Position numbers and translations under genes: made by a program. A stretch of 64,000 bases of DNA from CAWJAP01 sp963834365 (GTDB lineage Bacteria; Acidobacteriota; Vicinamibacteria; Vicinamibacterales; Vicinamibacteraceae): contig CAWIBS010000020.1 of assembly GCA_963834365.1 (NCBI GenBank), forward strand, positions 62,001 through 126,000. The letters run 5' to 3'. This document shows positions 28,114 to 39,970 of the stretch, in pieces. Within the stretch, counting starts at the first letter, position 1. The number at the start of each line of letters is the position of its first letter. Below the pieces are notes generated by a model. It saw only the letters and a program-made list of their open reading frames with translations. It searched no databases and had not been told where the DNA came from.

Positions 28114-29580
28114 CTACGACCCCGGCTTGCCGACCGCGGCGGCGAACTCGGCCATCGTCATGACGCGGCCGTGCAGCGGGACGATCGACGCGACGTCGAG
28201 CTTCAGCCGCTGGATGTTCTCGTACAGGTTGAGGGCGGCGGGGCTCACCGTCGTTGGTGGCGGCGCGTTCGGGGCGGGCGGCGACCACGCATCCACTTCG
28301 ACCAGCAGCTTCTCCTTCGGCAGGTACGCCATCAGGAAGCCCTCGTTGTGCGGGCTGCCCTGAATCTCGTGCAGCTCGATAGTGCGACCGCTGTCGGTGA
28401 GCACTTTCTTCGCGCCGACGCTTTCGAACGTCGCGGCCTTCTTCGCGATCGCCAGCTTGTCGGGGTTGATCGTCCGCGGCGCCGCGAACGCCGTGTCGTA
28501 GAACTTCCGGTTCAACTGGTGCGTGACGATCGTCGCGCCCTCCGCCGCGTAGGTGCGGATCCCGCCCGAGTGATCGAAGTGATAGTGCGTGTTCACCAGG
28601 TACTTGATCGGCTTGGTCGGTATCGCCTTCTTCACCTCGGCGATGACGGCCAGCGAACGCTCCTCGTTCTGCGGACCCTCGATGACGACGAGATGGTCCT
28701 TGAACTCGACGGCCACGCTGTGGTGCGACCCGCCGGTGACATAGAAGACGCCGTCGGCCAGCTTCTGCGCCTCGGCCTTGACGGCCGGCAGCGTCGCCTG
28801 CTCCACATTGGCCGGCACCGGGATGTCGGCGGCGGGATTGGCCTCGACCGAGGCAATCGTCAGGTCGAGCGTCGTGTGCCCACCCTGCTTCTGCACGATT
28901 CGCCCCGGGTAGGTGACGGCGCCGAACGGCTTGTAGTCGGAAAACGCCGTCTCGACCAGCATGTCGCCGAGGACCGCATTGTCCACCCAGGTCTCGATCT
29001 TCTCGATCTGATGCTGCTCGTTGATGAGTCCAGTCATCTTGATCTTCCCGTGGGCAGTGAAGCTGACGCGAGTCAGCGTTCGACCGGCCACGGTCTCCGA
29101 CTTCGCGCTCGCGCCGCTGGCTTTCGCCGCGCGGAGGAACCCGTGTGGCGTCGACCACAGCAGCGTCAGCCGATCGACGACGGCTCCGAGGCTCGGGGTG
29201 GCGTTCTCGCCGGCCACGTTCCAGGCCTTGCGGCCGCTCACGACCTGCACCTGGCGCTGCTCACCCGTGATCGGCTGCGCCATCACGCCCGGCGGCGGGT
29301 TCTGGAGCTGGACGCGGACGATCTCCTGCCGCATCGCGGGCGTCGTGTAGTTGACGAGCGCCGTGTAGGTCTTGAGCGCCGCGCCCGGCCAGGGCGCGTC
29401 GGCTCGCGGGCTCTGCCCCACCGTGAAGGCGGCCCCGCTTCCCGCGTATTGGATCGACGTGAGCTCGCCGCCGATGGCCTTCGCCGCCTGGTCGAGCACC
29501 GCGTTCGCGTCCTGCGCGGTGAGCCGCAGCGATCCGATGACCAGCCCCACCGCCAGCACGCACGAGGTCTTGCGCCACAT
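28114..29580 (-). CDS. Exported MBL-fold metallohydrolase
   Basis: The 488-residue protein begins with a signal peptide (SCVLAVGLVIGSLRLTAQDA). Residues up to about 270 form an N-terminal domain resembling periplasmic lipoprotein-carrier folds. The metallo-beta-lactamase domain follows: VFYVTGGSHHSVAVEF, the metal motif VNTHYHFDHSGGIRTYA near residue 330, and IVPLHGRVMTM at the end. Substrates of this exported group are unknown; lactamase, lactonase or sulfatase-like activity cannot be told apart by sequence. Confidence 0.88.
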   Translation of the reverse strand: MWRKTSCVLAVGLVIGSLRLTAQDANAVLDQAAKAIGGELTSIQYAGSGAAFTVGQSPRADAPWPGAALKTYTALVNYTTPAMRQEIVRVQLQNPPPGVMAQPITGEQRQVQVVSGRKAWNVAGENATPSLGAVVDRLTLLWSTPHGFLRAAKASGASAKSETVAGRTLTRVSFTAHGKIKMTGLINEQHQIEKIETWVDNAVLGDMLVETAFSDYKPFGAVTYPGRIVQKQGGHTTLDLTIASVEANPAADIPVPANVEQATLPAVKAEAQKLADGVFYVTGGSHHSVAVEFKDHLVVIEGPQNEERSLAVIAEVKKAIPTKPIKYLVNTHYHFDHSGGIRTYAAEGATIVTHQLNRKFYDTAFAAPRTINPDKLAIAKKAATFESVGAKKVLTDSGRTIELHEIQGSPHNEGFLMAYLPKEKLLVEVDAWSPPAPNAPPPTTVSPAALNLYENIQRLKLDVASIVPLHGRVMTMAEFAAAVGKPGS

Positions 29581-29681
29581 AACGCCTCCGTGTGGTTTGA
29601 TTCCGCCTGTCCGTCGGGACGCGGCAGGCTATCACAAACACACGGCGCGCGAGGGCTGCGGCGAAGTCCGCCGCCCCGCCT

Positions 29682-31463
29682 TCACCGGCCGGGCGGCGCC
29701 ACCTTCTTCCAGGGATGGAACGCGCTCTCGAGGCCGCTCAACGCCGGCACGAGATGCGGATAGTGTCGTCGCAGCACGGTGAGCATCGTGTTCTTCTTGA
29801 TGTAGTCGAGACCGAACTCCGTGTAGATCTCCGGCCGCCAGTCGTCGGTGAAGAAGCGGTCGCTCTTCAGCCTGCGGGATGCCATCAGGATGAAGATCCG
29901 GAAGGCCGTCTCGCTGAATCCGAAGCCTTCAGGCAGCGGCTCGGCGAAGAGCCCGGTCATCAAATCGACCTTCTCGATGTCCCCGTCGTAGACCGTCTTG
30001 AGCTGCGCCCGCCATGCGGGGTCGTCGGTGAGCTCGTCGAACGACCCGACGGGTTCTTTGTTGATGAGCCGCCGGAACTGGTTGTACCGCGGCACGCCGC
30101 GCTCCCAATCGCGCAGGATGTCCACGGCTGCGAGATCGAGCCGCTCGCCGCTGTCGCGGGTCAGGTTCTGCAGGTGTCGCGGATAGTTGTGGAGCGTGAT
30201 CGCGCCGGGATGCGCGATGCCGAACGAGTAGAACAGGTCGGGCATCGTCACCCGCTCGGTGATGTCCGGCGTGCGCTGGCCGGAGACCTCGGGCAGCTGG
30301 CGGGTCTCGAGCAGCCGTCCGGTCGCGATCGAGTGGAACGCGAATTCGTCGGGCATCAGCGGGTGCATGCGGTAGACGGACACGAACTCCTCGGTCAGCG
30401 AATACGGCGCCGAATGGTGCGCCGCCTCGGACCCGACGATGCCGCCCGCCAGTTCCTTGTCGTCGAGGAACTCGAGCACGTCCTGCAGCTCGTCGCCGGC
30501 CAGGCCGGACCAGTTGACGTTCAAGGCCCGCTTGACGATGGGATGCGGCAGAATCGACGTCGTCCATTCCACCGTATGAATCTTGGCCATCAGCGCCGAG
30601 TTGATCAGACGGGCCTTCGCGTAGAGACGCCCGTCGCTCCAGTCCGGCTGCTCGGCCGCGAGCAGGTCGCAGATGAAGTTGTGCTCGAGGGTGAAGAGCG
30701 TGTGCAGCATCGCCAGGCCGATCCACCAGTTGTCGGTGAAGCCGGTAATGTGCACCCCGGTCGCGGGATCGACGGGCAGCAGGCCCGTCGGCTCGATGCG
30801 CAGGCGGCCGCCGACCCCGGTGCGCAGCTTCGGCGCGGTGGCGGCATCGCCGTAGATCTGCGAAGCATCCCACCAGTGGCTGTTCAGATTGGCGTACGCC
30901 GGCGGTCTCGTGGACCCGGGCGGCGCGGGATCGGGCACCGACGCCGGCACCCGGATCGTGGGCGCGCCCCAGTCGTCGCCCGCCGGCGTGGGAATGTCCA
31001 GATGCTCCGTGTCGGCACTCTTGTGCACGAACCAGTCGTGGACCATGAACTGAATCCACGACGCGGCCAGCAGGTTCAGGATGGTGGCGGGCTTGAACGT
31101 GTCGCGCGTCATCAGCTCGCGGCTGACGACGCGCGGGTTCGGGATCATGAGATGGGCGGTGTCCGGGAAGACGTGCTCGAGCGGCACGTTGCGGCCGAAG
31201 CGCCGGCCGGCAGCCCCCATGTTCGGCACTTTCAGGTCGTTGAACGTGCCATCGTCCGTCCGCGCTTCGCGCAGGGCCGGATCGAGAGTCGCCGGGACCT
31301 CCTGCGGCGTGAACGGCGGCTCTTCGGTATCGTGCAGGTTGTCGTCGCGGAGCTTGTTCCGGATCTGGACGAGCTCGATCCCGCCGAGCAACCCCGGCTT
31401 CTTGTGCCAGGGTCTATTTGAGGTGCCCTCGAGCACCCGCCGTCCAGCCTGATCGTCAGCCAT
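29682..31463 (-). CDS. Animal-type heme peroxidase family protein (cyclooxygenase/dioxygenase-like)
   Basis: The intact 593-residue protein belongs to the peroxidase-cyclooxygenase superfamily. The distal His region is QFMVHDWFVHKSADTEHLD near residue 140. NSHWWDASQIYG is a family hallmark. LHTLFTLEHNFICDLL and KIHTVEWTTSILPHPIVKRA follow, and the proximal His is in FVSVYRMHPLMPDEF near residue 365. No signal peptide is seen. Bacterial members include fatty-acid alpha-dioxygenase-like enzymes and peroxidases, and the product here is undetermined. The gene stands alone, 100 bases upstream of the MBL gene. Confidence 0.88.
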   Translation of the reverse strand: MADDQAGRRVLEGTSNRPWHKKPGLLGGIELVQIRNKLRDDNLHDTEEPPFTPQEVPATLDPALREARTDDGTFNDLKVPNMGAAGRRFGRNVPLEHVFPDTAHLMIPNPRVVSRELMTRDTFKPATILNLLAASWIQFMVHDWFVHKSADTEHLDIPTPAGDDWGAPTIRVPASVPDPAPPGSTRPPAYANLNSHWWDASQIYGDAATAPKLRTGVGGRLRIEPTGLLPVDPATGVHITGFTDNWWIGLAMLHTLFTLEHNFICDLLAAEQPDWSDGRLYAKARLINSALMAKIHTVEWTTSILPHPIVKRALNVNWSGLAGDELQDVLEFLDDKELAGGIVGSEAAHHSAPYSLTEEFVSVYRMHPLMPDEFAFHSIATGRLLETRQLPEVSGQRTPDITERVTMPDLFYSFGIAHPGAITLHNYPRHLQNLTRDSGERLDLAAVDILRDWERGVPRYNQFRRLINKEPVGSFDELTDDPAWRAQLKTVYDGDIEKVDLMTGLFAEPLPEGFGFSETAFRIFILMASRRLKSDRFFTDDWRPEIYTEFGLDYIKKNTMLTVLRRHYPHLVPALSGLESAFHPWKKVAPPGR

Positions 31464-31799
31464 GGCGTGCGTCTCCGTCCGGACCGCCCGCCGGCCGGAC
31501 CCTTACCCGTCCACTTCCGTGAAAGCAGAATGCCAGTACTGTGAACAACGGCCCGACGCCGGGCATCGAACAGGTCCAGGGACGGGCTTGCAGGACGGGC
31601 TTGATCCTGCTGTCTGGTCTTCGGTCTTCGGTCTTCAGTCTTCGGTCTTGGTCTCTGGTCTTTGGTCCCGGGTCGGACTACAGGCTACGGACTACGGGCC
31701 GCCCGGGGCTGGGCGCCGGTAGCTCGTAACTGGTCGCTCGTAACTGGTCGCTCGTAACTGGTCGCTTGTAGCTGGTAGCTGGTAGCTGCATAGGCTCCT
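31464..31799. repeat. Repeat-rich gap between peroxidase and AHSA1 genes
   Basis: From about 31610 the gap is made of 'gtcttcggtcttcag' and 'ggtctctggtctttggtc' words, then 'ctacaggctacggactacggg' words. Four roughly 14-base units of the TAACTGGTCGCTCG type follow (31722-31770), then 'gtagctg' units. The first 145 bases show no gene or motif that I recognise. Confidence 0.75.
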
Positions 31800-32543
31800 C
31801 TACGCGGGCTGAATCTCGATCACCTCGTAGGTGGCACGAAACCAGGCCTCCCAGCGTTCGCGCAGGCTCGAGAAGCCATCATCGTCGAAGCCGTAGGTCG
31901 TGAGGACGACGTTTCCGCCGCCGTGTGGTGACTTGTCGGTCGTCGGGCGCGCGTTGGCGATGACGAGGCCATCCCCGAACGCATCGACGGTGACGCCAAG
32001 CTGGTACGGGGCGCGAAACCAGACGAGGCCCGACAGCGTCTCGCCGGTCGGGCTCGCGACCGCGTAGCGTTGGCCGACCTGCACTCTTGCCAGGGCGCTG
32101 AGGCCCAGCGCTTCGGGCGGCAGCGGCGTCGCAGAGGACGGCGCCCGGCCGTTCAGGTACAGAGTCCGGCGATCGACGCCATCGTGGCGCTCGACAGTGA
32201 ACCGCAGCTGCTGCACGAAGGTGAGCCACCCCTCGACCACATCGTCGTAGACACCGGTCCAGCCCGAATCGGTGAGCGGGGCCGACCGGATGATCCGGAC
32301 GATGGTGTGCTCGCCGCACGCCTCGAGCGTGAAGCGATCGGACATGCCGATGAACCGTAGGACGCGATCGGCCTCCGACGCCTCTGTTCCGTTGATGAAG
32401 ATCAGATCGATCTCCTCGGCAATGCCCGCGTGCTCCCAGCCGAACCATCGGCGAAGCTCCGCCGGATCGCGAAGTGCTCGCCACACTCTTTCGACCGGGG
32501 CTGCGACGACAATCTCGACGAGGACGCGATCCGGCTCGTTCAT
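31800..32543 (-). CDS. SRPBCC (AHSA1-type) domain protein
   Basis: The 247-residue protein contains a START/SRPBCC fold. The family pattern IVVAAPVERVWRALRDPAEL followed by RRWFGWEH and GWTGVYDDVVEGWLTFVQQL is typical of AHSA1-like proteins. A second, shorter similar segment follows after residue 140 (GQRYAVASPTGETLSGLVWF). The start at 32543 overlaps the stop of the ArsR gene as ATGA. ArsR-AHSA1 pairs are common and are often co-regulated; the ligand is unknown. Confidence 0.85.
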   Translation of the reverse strand: MNEPDRVLVEIVVAAPVERVWRALRDPAELRRWFGWEHAGIAEEIDLIFINGTEASEADRVLRFIGMSDRFTLEACGEHTIVRIIRSAPLTDSGWTGVYDDVVEGWLTFVQQLRFTVERHDGVDRRTLYLNGRAPSSATPLPPEALGLSALARVQVGQRYAVASPTGETLSGLVWFRAPYQLGVTVDAFGDGLVIANARPTTDKSPHGGGNVVLTTYGFDDDGFSSLRERWEAWFRATYEVIEIQPA

Positions 32544-33238
32544 GACTCTCTCTCCTTCCAATCCTGAAGAGCGCGGCCCGGTCGACCCGGTGTCGGCTTG
32601 ACGCTCCTGGTGCGATCGCCCTCCTTGCGGGCAGGCCGTGCGTCTGCCCTGTCCCTTTGGGGTGTCGGATAGCCTCCGAGCACTACCCGATAGCGGCGAC
32701 TGCCTTCCGGCGCGTGTGCCCGCGCGGCCTCGCGGGCCAGCGCGCCGGCCACGGCGGTGACGAACCGGTCCATGTCCTGGGGGGTCGCGAAGCTGACGTC
32801 GGTGTCGAGGCTGAAGGTGAGCAGCCGCGTGCCCTGCTGGTCAGCGCGAGCCTGCATGCGGGTCACGTCGCGGACGATGTCGGCGGCGGTGTCGACGAGG
32901 TGCGCCGCGGCGAACCGATCCTGCACGTCGGCGCGTACCGCCGGCGCCCGCCGCGCCCCCAGCACGGCGGGATCGACGACGAAGGCGCGGGCGCGGGCCG
33001 CCAGAATCCGTTCGACGCACCCGCGGCGCTGGCGCACCTCGACGAGCTCGATCAGCCCCGCGGCTTCGAGCGAGCGCAGATGGTAGTTGACGCGCTGGCG
33101 GCCGAGCGACAGCTCCGCGGCGAGCTGCGCCGCCGACGCCGGGACGCGGAGCCGCTCGAGGAATTGCCGGCGCAGGGGGGAGAGCGCGAGGCGCAGGCGC
33201 TCGGGCTCATCGACCAGCGCCACGGGAACGGGAGCCAT
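32540..33238 (-). CDS. ArsR-family winged-helix regulator
   Basis: The 232-residue protein has an N-terminal winged helix: LSPLRRQFLERLRVPASAAQ, then AELSLGRQRVNYHLRSLEAA and GLIELVEVRQRRGCVERIL. The remainder (TRLLTFSLDTDVSFATPQDM) is a ligand or dimerisation region found in regulators paired with AHSA1 genes. The C-terminal 50 residues are basic and low complexity. It is the promoter-proximal gene of the pair. An AT-rich segment with the palindrome CCTAAATTAGG lies 10 bases upstream of its start. Confidence 0.83.
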   Translation of the reverse strand: MAPVPVALVDEPERLRLALSPLRRQFLERLRVPASAAQLAAELSLGRQRVNYHLRSLEAAGLIELVEVRQRRGCVERILAARARAFVVDPAVLGARRAPAVRADVQDRFAAAHLVDTAADIVRDVTRMQARADQQGTRLLTFSLDTDVSFATPQDMDRFVTAVAGALAREAARAHAPEGSRRYRVVLGGYPTPQRDRADARPARKEGDRTRSVKPTPGRPGRALQDWKERES

Positions 33239-33247
33239 GACGCCCAC

Positions 33248-33258
33248 CCTAAATTAGG
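33248..33258. promoter_or_regulatory. Candidate operator upstream of the ArsR gene
   Basis: CCTAAATTAGG is a near-perfect palindrome within an AT-rich island (about 33248-33276) in very GC-rich surroundings. On the minus strand the island contains TTGACA, a good -35 hexamer. Autoregulation by the ArsR protein is plausible but unproven. Confidence 0.4.
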
Positions 33259-33320
33259 AAAATATTTTTGTCAATATGGCCGTCTCGACAGCGCTACAAT
33301 GCGGCGCTCTCAGACGTCGT

Positions 33321-33338
33321 GTCCGGCTTCAGCCGGAC
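33321..33338. repeat. REP-like palindrome GTCCGGCTTCAGCCGGAC
   Basis: Fourth identical copy in this orientation, counting 12591, 22714 and 51339. Preceded by GACGTCGT. It lies between the divergent ArsR and Nramp-related genes. Confidence 0.8.
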
Positions 33339-33399
33339 CGCCCACGGATCGCGTGGCCCAACGCCGCACGCGTGTCGCTATCGGTCGCGAGCACACCAG

Positions 33400-34899
33400 A
33401 TGAACAGACCCGCCTCGCCTGGCCCCTATCATGACAACGCGCTGGCGGCCGTGCTGCCGACCGACCACGGCGCGTTGCCGCGCTGGGATGTGGCGGAACT
33501 GCCGGCGCCGCCGCCCTTCGGCCTGCGCAACATGATGAAGGTCATCGGCCCCGGCGCCATCATGGCCGCGACCTCCATCGGCGGCGGCGAATGGCTCGTC
33601 GGTCCGGCCGCGGCCGTGAAGTACTCGTCGTCGATCTTCCTGATCGCGACCGTCGCCATCCTGCTGCAGGTGATCTTCAACCTCGAGGCGATTCGCTACA
33701 CGCTCTACACCGGCGAACCGATCTACGGCGGCATCATGCGCCTCAAGCCGGGACCCCGCTTCTGGGCCGGCTTCTACACGGTGATGGGCTTCTTCCAACT
33801 CGGATGGCCCGCCCTCGCCGGCAGCGCCGCCGCCACCCTGTTCGGGGCCTGGATGGGCCGCATGCCGGGGGCGCCGGATCAGGCCGCCCAGGCCTGGATT
33901 GCCTCCGGCCTCATCGTCAGCGTCGTCCTGATCCTCTCGTTCGGCGGGACGATCGAGCGCATGCTCGAGTACTTCGCCTGGACGATGCTCGGGATCGTGT
34001 TCCTGTTCCTGATCATCGTGAACCTCGCCTTCGTGCCGCTGTCGCACTGGTGGCTGACCTTCACGGGGTTCTTCAGCTTTTCCGGGCTGCCGCAGCCGAT
34101 CGACTGGGCGCTGATTGGCGCGCTGGCGGCGACGGCCGGCTCCGGCGGCATCGGCAATCTCACCGTGACGAACTGGATCCGCGACAAGGGCTTCGCGATG
34201 GGGGCGCTGGTCGGCGCGATCCCGAGCGCGGTCGGCGGCCACGAGATCCAGCTCTCGCACGTCGGCACGGTGTTCCCGGCCACACCGCAAAACCTCGTGC
34301 GCTGGCGCGAGTGGCTGCGCTACGTCCACGCCGACCAGCTCGCGGTGTGGGGCGCGTTCTGCTTCGTCGGGATGTTCCTCAACGTCAACCTCGCCACGGC
34401 CATCATTCCGCACGGCACGGATCTGCAGGGCCTGGCCGCGGGTGCATATCAAGCCGAGTATCTGAGCAAGATCTGGCCCGGCTTCTGGTTCCTCACGCTG
34501 TTCAACGGCTTCTGGATTCTCTTCAAGACGCAGCTCGGAAACACGGACATCCTCGTGCGGACGATCACCGACGCGGTCTGGATGTCCAGCAGTACGGCGC
34601 GGGCGTGGAAACCGGGCATCCGCGCGCTCTATTACGGCATCCTCCTGGTGTTCTCGGTCTGGGGCGTCTTCGTCATCCGCTTCGCGTCGCCGTTCACGCT
34701 GTTCAAGATCCTGGCGAACATGGCCGGCATCGTGCTGCTCATCGCCGGCATCCAGATCTTCCTGGTGAACCGCCGCTTCCTGCCGCCCGCGCTCAGGCCA
34801 CCGCGCTGGCGCGAGGCGGGCCTGCTCCTCTGCTCGGCGTTCTACGCCTTCTTCGCGTTCTTCGTCGTGCGCGACATCGTGCGATCGTTCCTGGGCTGA
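33400..34899 (+). CDS. Nramp-related (SLC11-like) membrane transporter
   Basis: The intact 499-residue protein has about eleven or twelve membrane helices, for example IFLIATVAILLQVIFNLEAI and MLGIVFLFLIIVNLAFVPLS. It matches the Nramp superfamily in length and overall pattern. The helix 1 region reads GPGAIMAATSIGGGEWLVGP, without the DPGN metal-binding motif. The helix 6 region reads VGAIPSAVGGHEIQLSHVG, without the MPH motif. It therefore belongs to a diverged branch whose substrate may not be a transition metal. It is divergent from the ArsR gene. Confidence 0.85.
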   Translation: MNRPASPGPYHDNALAAVLPTDHGALPRWDVAELPAPPPFGLRNMMKVIGPGAIMAATSIGGGEWLVGPAAAVKYSSSIFLIATVAILLQVIFNLEAIRYTLYTGEPIYGGIMRLKPGPRFWAGFYTVMGFFQLGWPALAGSAAATLFGAWMGRMPGAPDQAAQAWIASGLIVSVVLILSFGGTIERMLEYFAWTMLGIVFLFLIIVNLAFVPLSHWWLTFTGFFSFSGLPQPIDWALIGALAATAGSGGIGNLTVTNWIRDKGFAMGALVGAIPSAVGGHEIQLSHVGTVFPATPQNLVRWREWLRYVHADQLAVWGAFCFVGMFLNVNLATAIIPHGTDLQGLAAGAYQAEYLSKIWPGFWFLTLFNGFWILFKTQLGNTDILVRTITDAVWMSSSTARAWKPGIRALYYGILLVFSVWGVFVIRFASPFTLFKILANMAGIVLLIAGIQIFLVNRRFLPPALRPPRWREAGLLLCSAFYAFFAFFVVRDIVRSFLG

Positions 34900-34913
34900 G
34901 CGTCTCCGCGGTC

Positions 34914-35010
34914 TTCGCCCAGTCGCCCAGTCCGCCCAGTCGCCCAGTCGCCGCAGTCGCCCAGTCGCCCAGCCGCTCCAGCCGCTCCAGCCGCTCCAGC
35001 CGCTCCAGCT
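34914..35010. repeat. Tandem CGCCCAGT and CCGCTCCAG words after the transporter
   Basis: About six 'gtcgcccagtcgcccag' units change into five 'ccgctccag' units. The same words occur at 48.9-49.1 kb (first family) and, in reverse, at 60.5-60.6 kb (second family). Confidence 0.8.
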
Positions 35011-35103
35011 CATAGAAACTTTACCCTTCGCCAACAACTCGCCATGCCCGGTTCCGTCAGAGTGATCCGGGCGCCGATCACGCGGCGCCTCCGAGGAGCC
35101 CCC

Positions 35104-36096
35104 ATGCCCCCACAATCTGACAACCGAGCGGTCCTGGCCGAAGTCCTCCCGCGCCATCTGCCGTTCTGTGAATATCCCAGAGCGTCGGACACGCACGCGC
35201 ACGGTCTGCAACCCCTCCCGCGCGAGCTCCCGCCCGCGGATTTCGCCGCCAGCGAGGTGTACCGCAGCCGGACGCGCACCGCGATCGCCGCGTCGGAGCT
35301 GTCGCGCGGCCAGGCCCTGCAGCTGGCGGAGGTCGTCGCCAGATCGTTCGCCGAACGCGAGCCGCAGACCCGCTACCTGCGGCCGGCCGCGCGGCCACCG
35401 GCCGCGTTGCACCTCGCGTCGCACGTCGATCCGTTCGGCAGCGAGCGCTTCGGCCCGTGGACGCGCGAACGCCTGGTCTACTGGTTCATCCGCCTCTTCG
35501 TCCTGACCGATCCGTCGAGCCCGCGCCGCGAGATCGCGGTCAACCACGAGGTGCTGGAGCAGTCGATCGCGATCGTGGACGACGACGGCCGTGTCATCGG
35601 CGGCGCGCTCAACGAGACGATGCCGCCGTCCGATGTCGCGCCGCAGATACGGACCGACGACCCCTTTCTGACCGCCGGCTGGGGATTCGTCGGACCGATC
35701 CTCGAGATGCTGGCCGTGCAGGACGCCGAAGCGGTACGCGCGCTGAGCGACGCCTACCCTGAGTTCCGCGAGGCGTACCAGGCCGGTCTCGTCGGGCATC
35801 ACTTCATGGTGGCGCGCAGCGACGCACTCCCGAAGGCCGATGCCTTCGAGCTCGTCGCCGCGTCAGCGGCGCGCTATCGGAAGCGGGGCTACGCCTACAT
35901 GGCGGTCGAGGCGACCAACCAGTGGACGGGCGCCGCCTGTGAGGCGCTCGACGGCGTGCGGGTGCATTTCGCGCCGTTCCGGGCCCGGCGGACCGTCCCT
36001 GCAGGCTATGTTCGTGACGACGAGACGACGAGCCCCGACGGCTATCTGTCCGACAAGGACAGCGGGAGCATGTTCTATATCCTGCGTCTGCTGTAG
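35104..36096 (+). CDS. Hypothetical protein, possibly acetyltransferase-like
   Basis: ATG 35104 is chosen because GAGGAG lies just upstream; an ATG at 35044 is in frame. The 330-residue protein has no motif that I can assign firmly. EQSIAIVDDDGRVIGGALNE and the later segment AASAARYRKRGYAYMAVEAT recall two halves of GNAT folds (a strand pair, and the acetyl-CoA loop R-x-x-G-Y/A), but the acceptor side is not recognisable. It is convergent with the large TonB receptor, and a strong hairpin separates them. Confidence 0.6.
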   Translation: MPPQSDNRAVLAEVLPRHLPFCEYPRASDTHAHGLQPLPRELPPADFAASEVYRSRTRTAIAASELSRGQALQLAEVVARSFAEREPQTRYLRPAARPPAALHLASHVDPFGSERFGPWTRERLVYWFIRLFVLTDPSSPRREIAVNHEVLEQSIAIVDDDGRVIGGALNETMPPSDVAPQIRTDDPFLTAGWGFVGPILEMLAVQDAEAVRALSDAYPEFREAYQAGLVGHHFMVARSDALPKADAFELVAASAARYRKRGYAYMAVEATNQWTGAACEALDGVRVHFAPFRARRTVPAGYVRDDETTSPDGYLSDKDSGSMFYILRLL

Positions 36097-36125
36097 CCGG
36101 GCTGCGGGCTCGCGCGCCGGCGAGA

Positions 36126-36170
36126 GGGGACGGGAGCCTCACCTATGATCGAAGCGAGGCTCCCGTCCCC
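36126..36170. terminator. Bidirectional terminator-like hairpin
   Basis: GGGGACGGGAGCCTC at 36126-36140 is perfectly inverted at 36156-36170 around a 15-base loop. It sits between two convergent genes. No U-run follows, so it could equally protect the mRNA 3' ends. Confidence 0.65.
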
Positions 36171-36182
36171 GTCCCGTCGGCG

Positions 36183-39722
<3,540 letters not shown>

Positions 39723-39841
39723 AGCGCCTCCTCACCGTGACGGCGGGTGCCGTCGCGTCTCGCACGTACGTGGGTGTTCGAGGGACGAGGGTCGTCCCGA
39801 AGAGGCACGCTTCGGCAAGCATAGATCATATATGAGCTGCT

Positions 39842-39858
39842 GTTCACCACCGGTGAAC
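39842..39858. promoter_or_regulatory. Candidate operator between the TonB receptor and its divergent regulator
   Basis: GTTCACCACCGGTGAAC has perfect 7-base arms around ACC. Next to it, TCATATATGA at 39826-39835 gives on the minus strand a TATGAT-like -10 element for the receptor gene, so the palindrome would overlap its -35 region. This is the pattern expected of a repressor site. Confidence 0.55.
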
Positions 39859-39970
39859 GCGCCAGAACGTCTGAGCAGGCACAGACGAGCCTCTGTTTTC
39901 AGCGAAAGCTCCGATCCTGTCGGCCATCGAATGCACCGGCGACCGATCCAAGGCCCTGAGCGGCAATGTT

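Noticed and set aside
34914..35010. Tandem repeats resembling a CRISPR array
   Set aside because: Units are 8-17 bases, directly adjacent and imperfect, with no spacers of constant length and no cas genes nearby.
33310..35802. Long open frame of about 830 codons on the minus strand opposite the Nramp-related gene
   Set aside because: It is the antisense shadow of a clearly real membrane protein and regulator in GC-rich DNA; its translation is Arg/Glu/Asp-rich without domains.
36126..36170. Hairpin considered as part of the REP-like palindrome family
   Set aside because: It lacks the CTTCAG/CTGAAG core and sits exactly between convergent genes, so a terminator is the better reading.
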